Source: CAVQOB01 sp963714325
GTDB lineage: Bacteria; Pseudomonadota; Alphaproteobacteria; Rhizobiales; Hyphomicrobiaceae
NCBI GenBank assembly: GCA_963714325.1
Contig: CAVQOB010000003.1
Span: forward strand, 310,001 to 374,000
DNA: 64,000 nucleotides
Reading direction: 5' to 3'
In this document: positions 1-9,444 of the stretch, one piece after another
Layout of the letters: every line of letters starts with the position of its first letter
How positions within the stretch are numbered: the stretch's first letter is position 1
Notes under the pieces: generated by a model
The model's input: the letters and a program-made list of their open reading frames with translations, nothing else
Told to the model about the DNA's origin: nothing
Database searches by the model: none
Made by a program: the position numbers and the translations under genes

Positions 1-247
1 CATTGGCGTTCTGCGGGGCTGAGCGCCACCAGCCGATTGAGCGCGCCGCGTTCCTTGAAAGCGGCGGTAAACTGCAAGTTCTCGAACTTCAGCCAGATGT
101 TGGCGCCGACAATCTCGCCCAGCGTCAGGCTCGGGTCGCAATCGGTGTTGAGCACATGACCTTTGATGACCGCCGCCGCCCGTTCGACATCGGCCAGCGA
201 GACCGCATCGCCGGCTGATGATTTTTGGCTGACTTCCTGTCGACCAT
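1..247 (-). CDS. ilvA: Threonine ammonia-lyase, N-terminal fragment (runs off the window)
   Basis: The reverse strand encodes the start of a PLP-dependent fold-type II lyase. It reads VSLADVERAAAVIKGHV, then IWLKFENLQFTAAFKERGAL, where the K of FKERGA is the PLP Schiff-base lysine. This matches biosynthetic or catabolic threonine dehydratase, which converts threonine to 2-oxobutyrate and ammonia. Only about 80 codons are present. The good ATG at 247 (MVDRKSAK) is out of frame with the conserved part. One missing base in the A-run at 222-226 would join them, so this looks like one of several single-base errors in the window. It is divergent from the Lrp/AsnC gene at 393. The family call is secure; threonine versus serine preference cannot be judged from this fragment. 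Confidence 0.8.
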
Positions 248-392
248 GGCGTCCTCGATAGTCCTGGCGGGAAAGAATAAGTCGGATTATTCGGCGATTT
301 CCTTGCGTATTCAATTACTCTCAGAATAAACGCATATTCTGCCAAACTCTGTCCAAACAGACCTCAATTCTCCAACGATTGCACCAATTCCC
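248..392. promoter_or_regulatory. Divergent intergenic region between ilvA and the Lrp/AsnC gene
   Basis: These 145 bases separate two divergently oriented genes, are visibly AT-richer than their surroundings (for example TATTCAATTACTC near 307) and must hold both promoters. Lrp-family regulators commonly bind their own divergent promoter region, so an operator here is an inference. I could not identify specific -35 or -10 boxes with confidence. Confidence 0.3.
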
Positions 393-852
393 ATGTCCGT
401 CGACCGAACCGATCGCAAAATCCTCAATGCCCTCCAGCATGACGGCCGCATGACCAATGTCGAATTGGCAGACGCCATCGGCCTCAGTGCAAGCCCCTGC
501 CTGCGCCGCGTGCGTCTGCTAGAGGAGCCGGCATTATTTGCGGCTATCAGGCCATCGTCGACCAGACGAGGGTTGGCCTGCCTGTATCGGTGTTCATTTC
601 CGTCAAACTCGAGAAACAACGGGAAGACGCTATGCAGCGGTTCGAAGCCGCCGTGCGCTCGTTCCCCGAGGTGCTCGATTGCTACCTGATGACCGGATCG
701 CTGCGACTATCTGCTCCGAGTCGTTGCCAAGGATCTGGCCGACTACGAACGCTCTCTCAAAGCGACACTGACGCGGATCGAGGGCGTTGCCAGTATCGAA
801 TCGAGCTTTGCCCTGGCCCAGGTGAAGCATTCAGGCATGTTGCCGCTGTGAA
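393..852 (+). CDS. Lrp/AsnC family transcriptional regulator (two frameshifts)
   Basis: The start, MSVDRTDRKILNALQHDGRM, is a classical AsnC-type winged helix-turn-helix. It continues to SASPCLRRVRLLEE, then leaves frame. Reading the next frame from about 530 gives GIICGYQAIVDQTRVGLPVS and FEAAVRSFPEVLDCYLMTGS. A second shift near 701 restores LLRVVAKDLADYERSLKATL and the end SSFALAQVKHSGMLPL, stop at 850-852. Joined, this is a normal-length Lrp protein of about 152 residues with an HTH and a RAM ligand/oligomerisation domain. Two compensating indels (one missing, one extra base) in 460 bp are more likely sequencing error than decay. Divergence from ilvA suggests control of amino-acid metabolism. 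Confidence 0.85.
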
Positions 853-1003
853 CGATCGGCTCACAACGAGCCGGGGTTGCAGCCATGCGCAATGCGTCAG
901 CCAACCGTCCGCGCCACGAAAATTCTGCATTGTTTGACGGCGCGATCCGTGGTTCGATCGTGGAGTAAGGACTTTTCATGCCCATTTTATCTGAGGTTTC
1001 ATC

Positions 1004-1345
1004 ATGTTTCGCTCCCACGTATTGATACTCTGCGCGCTGGCAATGTTTGCCTTCAATCCACCGGCACAGGCCCAATCCAGCAACGCCTGCCTGGTATCGG
1101 CCTCGGCCCTATCGCCGCGCGGCAATCTTGCGAGCGAACGCCCGAAAGGCAACCGCGACCGGTCCATGCGCATTGCTATCCAACGGTGGGAAACCAAAGT
1201 CGCGCAACAGTCGGGCGGCGCCTACGCCGATTGGAAAAACGCCGCCAACAAGGTCACGCGCTGCCCGTCAGCCACAGCGCAACGGCGTTGGTATTGCTCG
1301 GTCAGCGGCCGGCCCTGTCTCGGCGGCACCCTCAGCGGCGGTTGA
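1004..1345 (+). CDS. Small secreted hypothetical protein
   Basis: 113 residues starting at an ATG. The N-terminus (MFRSHVLILCALAMFAFNPP, then AQAQ) is a convincing Sec signal peptide with cleavage after AQA. The mature part carries IAIQRWETKVAQQSGGAYAD and a C-terminal cysteine-containing stretch (RCPSA, WYCSVSGRPC), so a disulfide-bonded periplasmic protein of about 90 residues is likely. I recall similar short W-E/C-x-C secreted proteins annotated as hypothetical in Hyphomicrobiales but cannot assign a function. It stands alone between the Lrp gene and the dehydrogenase, with 150 bp of non-coding DNA in front. Confidence 0.6.
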   Translation: MFRSHVLILCALAMFAFNPPAQAQSSNACLVSASALSPRGNLASERPKGNRDRSMRIAIQRWETKVAQQSGGAYADWKNAANKVTRCPSATAQRRWYCSVSGRPCLGGTLSGG

Positions 1346-1490
1346 TCGCTGTTACCGGCAAAGCTGCGATGAATAAGAGATAAATGCCCCGTTCAGGCGC
1401 GGCTCAGCTTTTGGCGCCTAGTTTTGGCGCCAAGAGATGGGACGGCGGTCCCCCGATCCGGATCGCCTAAGAACTTGCGAAACCGCCGCC

Positions 1491-1631
1491 ATGACCCTCA
1501 AATCCGCATTCCTGTTCGCGTTCGCCAGCGCCGCATTTCTTGGTGCGGCCTTCATTGCCGTCGGCCCCATTGGGGGCGGCGAGGCTGTCGATTTTCTGAT
1601 GCCGATCGATGTCGCGCGCCGCAGCAACTGA
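1491..1631 (+). CDS. Possible very small hydrophobic protein
   Basis: A 46-residue reading frame from an ATG: MTLKSAFLFAFASAAFLGAA followed by a glycine-rich turn and a short tail. It looks like a signal peptide or single membrane segment. There is no strong ribosome binding site and no recognised homologue, so it may be chance. The rest of 1346-1736 holds nothing else I can support. Confidence 0.25.
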   Translation: MTLKSAFLFAFASAAFLGAAFIAVGPIGGGEAVDFLMPIDVARRSN

Positions 1632-1742
1632 AAAGAGCTCTGCACGCCTCGCACGCCGCTTCGCGACATCCCCCACCTGACAACTCGCTTAGCATCCGCT
1701 AGAAGACGCTCATTCTGACAAGATCGAGCGAGGCGAATGACA

Positions 1743-2626
1743 ATGGCAAAGGTTGCGTGGATTGGACTGGGCGTGATGGGCTACCCGATGGCCGGCCACA
1801 TCCGCAAGAAGGGCGGCCACGAGCTGACGGTCTATAACCGCAACGGCGCCAAGGCCGAGGCCTGGGTCAAGGAGTTCGGAGGCAAAGCGGCGCCAACACC
1901 CGCCAAGGCCGCCGAAGGCGCTGACTTCGTATTTTCCTGCGTTGGCAACGATGACGATCTCCGAGCCGTCACGACCGGCAAGGATGGTGCCTTCGCTACT
2001 GTCGCAAAAGGCGCAATCTTCATCGACAACACCACAGCTTCCGCGAATATCGCACGCGAACTCGATGCAGCCGCACGGGCCAAGGGATTCGGCTTTCTCG
2101 ATGCCCCGGTTTCCGGCGGCCAGGCCGGCGCCCAGAACGGCATCCTGACAGTGATGGTCGGCGGTGATCAGGCGATCTTCGATCGCGCCAAGCCGGTGCT
2201 CGATCATTTCGCCCGCATGGTCACGCTGATCGGCCCGTCAGGCTCCGGCCAGGTCACCAAGATGGTCAACCAGATCTGCATCGCGGGCCTCGTCCAGGGC
2301 CTCGCCGAAGGCATTCACATGGCGCAAAAGGCTGGACTGAATATCCCGGCCGTCATGGAGACGATTTCAAAGGGTGCGGCCGGATCCTGGCAGATGGAGA
2401 ATCGCTGGAAGACCATGGCCGATGGCAAATTCGAATTCGGCTTCGCGGTCGACTGGATGCGCAAGGACTTGATCGATCTGCGCTGGACGAAGCCCGCAAG
2501 AACGGCGCCAGCCTGCCGGTCGCGGCGATCGTCGACCAGTTCTATTCAGAAGTGCAGAAGATGGGCGGCAACCGCTGGGATACATCCAGCCTCATTGCCC
2601 GGCTGAACAACGCCGATAAAAAATGA
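1743..2626 (+). CDS. 3-hydroxyisobutyrate dehydrogenase / beta-hydroxyacid dehydrogenase family (one frameshift)
   Basis: NAD(P)-dependent beta-hydroxyacid dehydrogenase. The N-terminal Rossmann motif is WIGLGVMGYPMAGHI, the substrate-binding signature is DAPVSGGQAGAQNG, and the catalytic lysine lies in GSGQVTKMVNQ. The frame breaks near 2479. After one missing base is restored it continues ALDEARKNGASLPVAAIVDQ and ends SSLIARLNNADKK at the TGA 2624-2626, giving the usual length of about 294 residues. ATG 1743 was chosen over 1737 because of spacing from the GAGCGAGG ribosome site. Members act on 3-hydroxyisobutyrate (valine catabolism), tartronate semialdehyde or related acids. The neighbours do not decide the substrate. 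Confidence 0.85.
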
Positions 2627-2700
2627 GGCGGCAGTCCTCGACAACAATCTTGCGGCGCGTTCGTCAAACGTCGCAAGACTTGTCGATCGAGAGCGGGCGA

Positions 2701-4845
2701 CTACTGCCGCTGATTGAAGAGTTGCGATGCCCAGACCGGCTGCACGCGGCGCACGCGGAACCCAAGAACGCTGATGTAGGCATCGGGCTGCCCGACGACC
2801 GCAGCATGCGGCCCCTCGCCCGCGAACGCGCGCTCCGGCGCATGTTGTCCACGGCCAAGCGTCGCCCTGGCATAGAGATCCTCGCCGCGCTGCCAGGCTT
2901 TTGCCGCGAATGCCGGCATGCGCTGGCGTACCGGCAACGCCGTCTTCATGCTTGCTTCGATGCCGACGATGGCATGTGTATCGACACGCCGGCGTCCGCC
3001 ATCGCTCATCGTCGAGTTCCCCCGCGTTGTATCGAGTGCTGCAACACGCGTGGATGGCGAGCGCACACCGCGCTTGGCGATGCGTTGAGTGCGGTCCGGG
3101 CGTTGCGGGTCGGCACTGGTGGTGATCGCTGCATCCGAGAAGTGCGCACGCGGCAACGCTGCAAGTGCAGTCCGAACAAGGGACTCACGTACTAACACAG
3201 GCTTCGGCGGAACGATGGCCGCCATCGCCGCCGCACCGTGCTCGACATTGAGCGCCAGCGATCGGCTGGGCGAACGCAACGCCGTGGCATCCGTATCGCC
3301 TTCCCCAGGTCGCATAGCAGCGGCAATCTGCTGGCGCTTATGGATCAGCACTGGCGGATGCACGAGCTTGGTAATCGTTTCGTTTTGCGAGGCCGTCAAA
3401 ATTCCCGTACGGATTTCGATCGGCACCGGCGCGGCGATCGCGCGTATTGGCATGTTCGCAGCCGTATTATCGATCAAAGTCGCTGGCGATGGTGGCGCTG
3501 CGACAATCGCCACACGTTCCACTGGAATGTCTGTTTTATCCGCCGTAGGAACGCTCGGGTGCTCGGGCTTTGCCTTCGCCAACATCGCTACCGTCAGCGA
3601 TGTCGCCAGTCGTTCCACGCCTTGCGCTGACAACGGCAAATCAACTTTTGGCATCGCCAAAACCGCTTGCGGCACAGCAATGGCCGGCGCCGGCTGTGGG
3701 ATAGCTTCGGGGCTCCGCTCCATCGATGCAACCTTGCCACCGTGATCATCGATCAGCCCGGCGACAGTCAAGCGCACGGCATCGACGCGCTGCTCGGTCA
3801 CGCCGTCGATGGCGAAATAGGCGCCACTCGCAAAAATGAGTGTGGCGGCCGTTCGCTTCAGCCCTGACACCGGTCGCCGGGGCGATGCCATCACTGGACG
3901 CAGCGGCGGCGCCCGCTTGATTGGGCGACGCATCCCGCCCGTCGGCTGCCAATCGACGCTTTGACCGGGGTCCCCAGCATGCAGTGGGTCAGGTCTGGCA
4001 AGCGTTGCCTGCACAAGCGGTAGCGGAGCCGAGGCCTCGCGCAACGTGACACGTTCCAGGGTTGCGGGCGGTGCGATCAACAGTTGACCGCCGTTGCCGG
4101 TGTTTCCAGCATCCTCTGATGCAACCGAATCGTCCATCGCTGTTGCAGCGACAGGCGTCATCGCCGCCACACGACGGAGCATGTCCTCATGTGCCTGCTG
4201 ATGGGCGAGAAACTGATTGTGCAACTGTAGTTGTACGTCCTCGCGCGTTCGCTCCTGCTCCGCAAGCGCCGTCAAAAACTCATCTTCGTAGCTCTGACCT
4301 TCGGTCGGCGATCGTCGATCGTTGGGCGCTGCTTCGTCGCTGTCGGCGTGCTCGATCTGGTCATAAAGCATAGCCGCTTGTTGTGTTGGGACCACAGCGT
4401 GTATCGCAACGGCTGGCGTCACCAGGGTCGGCATGGTGGCGGCCGACCGGCGCAACATCTCGTCATGCGCGCGCTGGTGTGTGAAAAAGGGTTCCGCGAC
4501 GGTCGCAGCTCGCTCGGTCATTGGGCGGGGCTCAAGGCGTGCCGCAAACAGCGGCACCAATTCTGTTGGCTCGGACTCGACCTGAATCAATGCCTGGATC
4601 GGTTCCTGGATGCTCATCACAGCAGGCATCGCAGGTGCGCCATCACCGGCATCGTCATGGCCAGCATCCGCGGCATCGGACGTGCCGGCATTCGGTTGCT
4701 GGGATGGCGGAACCAGCTCAAGTGTGCCGGCTGCGATATTACCAATACCCACCTCGGCGTCGCCATAGTTCGGCACCGGCAATGCCATCGCCGGGATTGG
4801 CTCCAGGTCGGCAATCCGGCGAATTCCTGCAAGAATCTTGGGCAT
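2701..4845 (-). CDS. Large unrecognised protein with repeated coiled-coil motif and one membrane segment
   Basis: 714 residues from the ATG at 4845 (MPKILAGIRRIADLEPIPAM), which has GAGG at a suitable distance; a TTG at 4938 would add 31 residues. No family is recognised. The composition is Ala/Pro/Val-rich and low in complexity. Residues about 120-235 contain two copies of a heptad-like motif: FFTHQRAHDEMLRR and FLAHQQAHEDMLRR, the second within an acidic, probably coiled-coil stretch (YEDEFLTALAEQERTREDVQ). One hydrophobic segment (TAATLIFASGAYFAIDGV) sits near residue 335 between basic arginine-rich DNA, so a bitopic membrane protein is plausible. The long C-terminal half is Pro/Ala-rich and ends in a more ordered region (YISVLGFRVRRVQPVWA). 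It lies in tandem with another unrecognised membrane protein at 5046-6557. Confidence 0.6.
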   Translation of the reverse strand: MPKILAGIRRIADLEPIPAMALPVPNYGDAEVGIGNIAAGTLELVPPSQQPNAGTSDAADAGHDDAGDGAPAMPAVMSIQEPIQALIQVESEPTELVPLFAARLEPRPMTERAATVAEPFFTHQRAHDEMLRRSAATMPTLVTPAVAIHAVVPTQQAAMLYDQIEHADSDEAAPNDRRSPTEGQSYEDEFLTALAEQERTREDVQLQLHNQFLAHQQAHEDMLRRVAAMTPVAATAMDDSVASEDAGNTGNGGQLLIAPPATLERVTLREASAPLPLVQATLARPDPLHAGDPGQSVDWQPTGGMRRPIKRAPPLRPVMASPRRPVSGLKRTAATLIFASGAYFAIDGVTEQRVDAVRLTVAGLIDDHGGKVASMERSPEAIPQPAPAIAVPQAVLAMPKVDLPLSAQGVERLATSLTVAMLAKAKPEHPSVPTADKTDIPVERVAIVAAPPSPATLIDNTAANMPIRAIAAPVPIEIRTGILTASQNETITKLVHPPVLIHKRQQIAAAMRPGEGDTDATALRSPSRSLALNVEHGAAAMAAIVPPKPVLVRESLVRTALAALPRAHFSDAAITTSADPQRPDRTQRIAKRGVRSPSTRVAALDTTRGNSTMSDGGRRRVDTHAIVGIEASMKTALPVRQRMPAFAAKAWQRGEDLYARATLGRGQHAPERAFAGEGPHAAVVGQPDAYISVLGFRVRRVQPVWASQLFNQRQ

Positions 4846-5045
4846 CGCAAATAGCCTCGTTAGGGCACTACGCTTGACGGCCAAGCATGACGACGCTGGC
4901 CGTTGCGGTTGAAAGAAAAATGCGGGGGTCAGCGTCAAGAACGATCGGGGTCGTAGAACCGACGTTCTCGGGGCATATAGCTGAACCCCCGCGATCCGGG
5001 TTTAGGGGGGACCCGGAAACTCAATCGTGACTATCGTCCGCGTGT

Positions 5046-6557
5046 CTATTGGTTGCTCGCCGACGTTGGCATCCAATCCGGCATTTTTTTAGGCGATGTT
5101 CCAAGCCAGGATTTTGGCGCATCTGGCTTGGTTTCAATATGCTCCGCACGTTGCCGGGCATCCCGGGCAAAGTCGGCCCGGGCAAAGTCCGCGCCGAGCG
5201 CATTGTACTCATCAACTTTCTTTGCCGCCGGATGCTTGCCAGCGGCTACGCGACGGGCTTTCTCTGCCGACTCAATCGCAGCCTCGCTTGCAATTTTGCC
5301 ATTCGGCAACGCAGCATGGGTCTCCGTTTTTGATTTCGATCCGGCCGCCGCCACAGTCTTCGGCGCCTCCATTTTGCGTGCTTTGGCGATTACATCGGCT
5401 GCTGGCTCCTGCGCCGGTGGCGCAATCAACTGGGCATGTCCGAGTGACGCCTGCATGACAGGTTTGGCTATTGCTGCCGCCGCAACTGCCGCTACCGGAA
5501 CGGCCTCGGTCGTCAGCAAGATTTGAGTCCGGGCGACAACCTCCCCACGCGGGCGAACCACCCGCAAATCCAGATCGACAACCGGCGACGTCCCGTTCGG
5601 CAGGAAGATCTGCAGATCGGCCAACTCGGCCAATTGCAGCGCCCATTCGCCGGACTTCAGGCGCACGCCAGCCGACAGGGACGCTTGCGGCGGCATGTTT
5701 CGGACGACAATCGTATTCTCTTGATCTTCAGGCGACGCGTCGCTGAGCCGAAGCGGCAATAGCGCCGTCCGCTCGCCAGCGCCATCCAAGGCTACCTGGA
5801 AACTGAGCTTGCTCGGCTCCGGCAGGACATTCTGATCTTTGATGCGCGTGCTGGAATCAAGCAGCCCCGCCGCCGTGCTGCTTGCACTCTGATTGACCGG
5901 TGCAACCGTGGCCAGCGCCGATCGCGACATACTCGACGGTACCGCGTTGTGCGCAACCCTGGCGGCCTCAGCCATGGGCCTCGCGCTCGTTGCGATGCCT
6001 TCGGCCCAGTTGATCCCTAGTTTCTCACCCAGCGTCGCCCGGTGCGGCAAGACTTTGGCGACAAGGCTTGGTTCGCCGTCGCTTTGCGACATTACCTGCA
6101 GGACACCAATACCGACCGCCGTGCTGATCCCGAGCAAACCCGTGATCCCCGCCGTGAACAGGCTCATCTGCGAGCGCTGCGCCAGATGCATCGCCGAATG
6201 CCGCGCAAGCACAAGCTTCTCGCGTCGCGCGTCGACATCTTTCCAAGCGTCAACGACTTCGCTGGAAACCTGATCGAGCGGGCGCTTGTCGGGGAGCTGC
6301 CCGGTAATGGTCGCGAGCAGCAGCGCATTGGACGATTGCGCGGGAACCGGCCAGCTCGGCGCATGCGCTGGCTGCACTATCGCCGCATGTTCAAGATCGA
6401 AGCCCTGCGGTGCGCCAGTATAGTCGGTCTTCAAACCCAGACCGTCAGCGAATTCCTGACTGTCGATATCGTTCAATCGACCGAGCAAGCGCCTGCGCCA
6501 AACCCCGTCACCTGCCGAACCCGTGGCCTGGGTCGGCTTCAAATGATTGCCCCGCAA
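5046..6557 (-). CDS. Unrecognised single-span membrane protein
   Basis: 503 residues, probably starting at TTG 6557; no in-frame ATG is well placed, so the start is uncertain. A soluble N-terminal region of about 130 residues precedes one clear membrane helix (MSLFTAGITGLLGISTAVGI, residues 131-150). A segment of about 130 residues with beta-sandwich-like character follows (FQVALDGAGERTALLPLRLS to VVARTQILLTTEA). The C-terminal 130 residues are Ala/Lys-rich and probably disordered. It sits 200 bp upstream of the 714-residue protein in the same orientation, so the pair is probably co-transcribed. I do not recognise the family. The layout (cytoplasmic tail, one span, periplasmic domain, charged tail) suggests a cell-envelope scaffold, but that is inference only. 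Confidence 0.6.
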   Translation of the reverse strand: MRGNHLKPTQATGSAGDGVWRRRLLGRLNDIDSQEFADGLGLKTDYTGAPQGFDLEHAAIVQPAHAPSWPVPAQSSNALLLATITGQLPDKRPLDQVSSEVVDAWKDVDARREKLVLARHSAMHLAQRSQMSLFTAGITGLLGISTAVGIGVLQVMSQSDGEPSLVAKVLPHRATLGEKLGINWAEGIATSARPMAEAARVAHNAVPSSMSRSALATVAPVNQSASSTAAGLLDSSTRIKDQNVLPEPSKLSFQVALDGAGERTALLPLRLSDASPEDQENTIVVRNMPPQASLSAGVRLKSGEWALQLAELADLQIFLPNGTSPVVDLDLRVVRPRGEVVARTQILLTTEAVPVAAVAAAAIAKPVMQASLGHAQLIAPPAQEPAADVIAKARKMEAPKTVAAAGSKSKTETHAALPNGKIASEAAIESAEKARRVAAGKHPAAKKVDEYNALGADFARADFARDARQRAEHIETKPDAPKSWLGTSPKKMPDWMPTSASNQ

Positions 6558-6816
6558 CTCACATCCTCCTACGCATACTCGTACTCACTGAGGACCGTGA
6601 TGCGCTCCCGCCCTCACGGGATGCATCCTCCTCGACCGACCCAAATCCTGGACCCACATGCTGGCCGAAGCGTCGAATGTGTTGCCCGTCTGGGCTCCAC
6701 AACTCGAACAGTCGAGTGTTCATACGGAGAAGAAGGGGCGATGGTGGGGCAAAATTAAGCTTCCACAGGTTATCCACCGAAATGAGTCGAGGAGCGCAAA
6801 AATTCCTTGCGTTCGA

Positions 6817-7931
6817 CTATTGCGCATGCCTCGGCGCCGGATAGAGCCGTCCGCCCGGCATTGGCCGGGGAACCCCCGTTGTTGTCGGCAAACTCAGCGG
6901 CAGTCCGACAAGCGAACGCACGGCTAGATAGCCGAAACATTGCGCTTCGATGATGTCCCCATTGCAACCAATCGCTTCAACAGAATCAACGGGTACACCG
7001 AGAGTTTGACGCAGACCGGCCATCAACGCGCCATTGAGCCGCCCACCGCCGGCTACCACCCATCGGATAGGTTTGCTGGGAACATGGCGTAGGGCCGCAG
7101 CTGTGGCCGCAATCGTGAATGCAGCCAGCGTCGCCACACCGTCGGCATCTGAAAGACGCTCTATGATGCTTGCACGGGCATGAAAATCATTGCGATCGAG
7201 CGACTTTGGTGGCGGCACATCGAAGAACGGATTGGCCATCAAAGCTGCCAGCAGGTCGCCATCAACTTGACCACGCGCCGCGATGCTGCCTCCCTCGTCA
7301 AACTCCAGTCCCATGCGACGGCGGACAAAATCATCGATCAGCGCCGATGCCGGTCCCGTATCGAATGCAATAACAGTCTCGCCATCAATATAGGTGACGT
7401 TGCCGACGCCACCGAGATTGAGCACCATAATCGGCAACGGGAGCCCACCCGCCGCGACAAGCGCACGATGATAGAGCGGCGCAAACGGCGCGCCCTGGCC
7501 TCCAGCAGCAACATCGGCGAGCCGGAATTCAGTAACGACATCGCGACCGAGCATTGCGGCAGCGCGCGCGCCATCGCAGAGCTGCCGTGTGAACTGCTTC
7601 TCAGGTCGATGATAGACTGTCTGCCCATGCATGCCGATAACGTCGATGGATCGCGCATTGATCCGAGATCAGTTATCAATCGTTGAATGGCCGCCGTATG
7701 CGCTTCCGTCACGCGTTGCTCGAGCGCCGTCAGCGGATCAGTTTCTGCGATCGCTGGGCGAGCCAGTACGGCCTTCAAGTCACGCGCGAGATCGCTAGAA
7801 TAAGGATACGTCGCACCGGGACCGGCCTCGACATGATCGACACCATCCGTTGTGATGACGGCGACGTCAATGCCGTCCATCGACGTTCCGGATATGCAGC
7901 CGATAGCTCTCAGTTGGCGCGGCGACGTCAT
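6817..7931 (-). CDS. anmK: Anhydro-N-acetylmuramic acid kinase (one frameshift)
   Basis: AnmK phosphorylates and opens 1,6-anhydro-MurNAc to MurNAc-6-phosphate in peptidoglycan recycling. The ATP-binding start is IGCISGTSMDGIDVAVITTD. The frame breaks near 7664; with one base restored, LITDLG continues as INARSIDVIGMHGQTVYHRP. Then follow MVLNLGGVGNVTYIDG, FDTGPASALIDDFV and VVAGGGRLNGALMAGL, all family hallmarks. The joined length of about 371 residues is normal. ATG 7931 was preferred over TTG 7964 because MTSPRQLRAIG matches usual AnmK N-termini and GGAG lies just upstream. It is followed at a distance by the two unknown envelope-type genes on the same strand and preceded by the aminotransferase gene. 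Confidence 0.88.
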
Positions 7932-7965
7932 TGGCAGGCTCCGGGAACGTCTGACAATCAACAAC

Positions 7966-9165
7966 TCATCGCTTGAGACGGGACCAAGATTTCAAGCGGT
8001 CCGCCGCTTCCGCCATATCGGACGTCGACCCTGCATAGGAAAAACGCACGAAGCGATGGCCGCGGCTGGGATCGAAATCAACGCCGGGCGTCGCGGCAAT
8101 CCCCGTTTCATCAAGCATTTGGCGACAGAACGCGAGGCTGTCCTGCGTGTATTCGCCGACATCGACATACAAATAAAATGCGCCGTCCGCGGGCACAATT
8201 TTGCCGAGACCTGCATCGGGTAATGCTTTGAGAAGAAGATCGCGGTTTGTCCGGTAGACACGAATGTTGGCTTCGAGTTCGTCCTGTCCGTCGAATGCCC
8301 CGATAGCCGCCACCTGGGCGACGGCAGGCGGCGAAATATAGAGATTCTGCGCCAGCCGTTCGACAGTGCGCACAAGGCCTTCCGGCACCACCATCCAACC
8401 GACGCGCCAACCCGTCATCGAGAAGAACTTCGAGAAACTGTTGATGACCACCACATTGTCCGAGAATTGCAGCGCAGTCCGCGCCGGCAGCGCATAAGTC
8501 AGCCCGTGGTAGATCTCATCCGACACGAACCACAGCTTATTGCGGCGGCAAACGTCGACGAGTTCCGCCAACCGGTCCGGCTCGATCATTGTCCCTGTAG
8601 GATTGGCCGGGCTCGCAATCAGCAAGCCGGCAAGGCCCGCCGTTTCCATCGCCGCCTGCAACCCGCCGACGGTTGGCATCCATCGGGTTTCCGGACCTGT
8701 TTCGAGAAGCATGGGCTCGACACCCAGCGCCGTCAGGATATGCCGATAACAGGGATACCCCGGGTTTGGCAGCGCGACCTTCTGTCCAACATCGAACAGC
8801 GCCAGAAACGTCAGCACGAATGCCGCCGACGAGCCATTGGTGACAACGATCCGTTCAGGTGAGATGTCGATGCCATACCAAGCCTTGTAGAGAGCAGCGA
8901 TCCGTTGACGCAGTTGCGGCAATCCAAGCGCCAACGTGTAGCCGAGCGTGTCACGATCGAGCGCCGCGGACACAGCCGTACGCGCAGCTTTTGGCGCCGA
9001 AGTCGCAGGTTGCCCGACCTCCATGTGGATCACTTTTGCGCCGCTTGCCTCCTTGGCTGCCGCCGCGCGCATGACATCCATGACGATAAAGCTCGGAATG
9101 TCCGCGCGGACCGCTGCTGCCCGAAACATGCGTTCTGGCTCAACCTTGGCTGCAGCGTCATTCAT
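7966..9165 (-). CDS. Class I/II pyridoxal-phosphate aminotransferase
   Basis: 399 residues, fold type I aspartate-aminotransferase family. Visible landmarks are the N-terminal VIHMEVGQPATSAP, the cofactor-region signature ASPANPTGTMIE, the aromatic-D pair FVSDEIYHGLTY, the PLP lysine in NSFSKFFSMTGWRVGW, and the C-terminal carboxylate-binding arginine in FVRFSYAGS. ATG 9165 (MNDAAAKVEPERMFRAAAVR) has GAAGGGA upstream and was chosen over in-frame codons further out. Family members transaminate aspartate, alanine, aromatic or branched amino acids; the sequence alone does not settle which. It begins 35 bases upstream of the anmK start on the same strand and is divergent from the M48 protease gene. 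Confidence 0.88.
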   Translation of the reverse strand: MNDAAAKVEPERMFRAAAVRADIPSFIVMDVMRAAAAKEASGAKVIHMEVGQPATSAPKAARTAVSAALDRDTLGYTLALGLPQLRQRIAALYKAWYGIDISPERIVVTNGSSAAFVLTFLALFDVGQKVALPNPGYPCYRHILTALGVEPMLLETGPETRWMPTVGGLQAAMETAGLAGLLIASPANPTGTMIEPDRLAELVDVCRRNKLWFVSDEIYHGLTYALPARTALQFSDNVVVINSFSKFFSMTGWRVGWMVVPEGLVRTVERLAQNLYISPPAVAQVAAIGAFDGQDELEANIRVYRTNRDLLLKALPDAGLGKIVPADGAFYLYVDVGEYTQDSLAFCRQMLDETGIAATPGVDFDPSRGHRFVRFSYAGSTSDMAEAADRLKSWSRLKR

Positions 9166-9444
9166 CGTCGCATTCCCTTCGCAGGTAGCCCTTGACTGCG
9201 GTGCCTTGGTCGCGCCGCATTCCGCACGCATTTCCAACGAACCATAAAGCCGGGAATCACGGTGTTTTGTACGCTAAGCTGTTGGTCGTCAGGGTATCAT
9301 TCGGCTTATAGTCAGCCGCTTTCACATTGGCTAGACTTAAGCGCCAAGTATCAGTTGCTGACCTGAGAATGGAACGACGTGCGAGAGCATCGGCATAGGC
9401 AAAACATCAGGCAGCCGTCTGAGCCATTCAACTGGGGACGACCA

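Noticed and set aside
393..852. Lrp/AsnC gene as a true pseudogene
   Set aside because: Both indels are single bases, they restore a complete and well-conserved protein, and similar breaks affect essential genes in the window, so sequence error is the better explanation.
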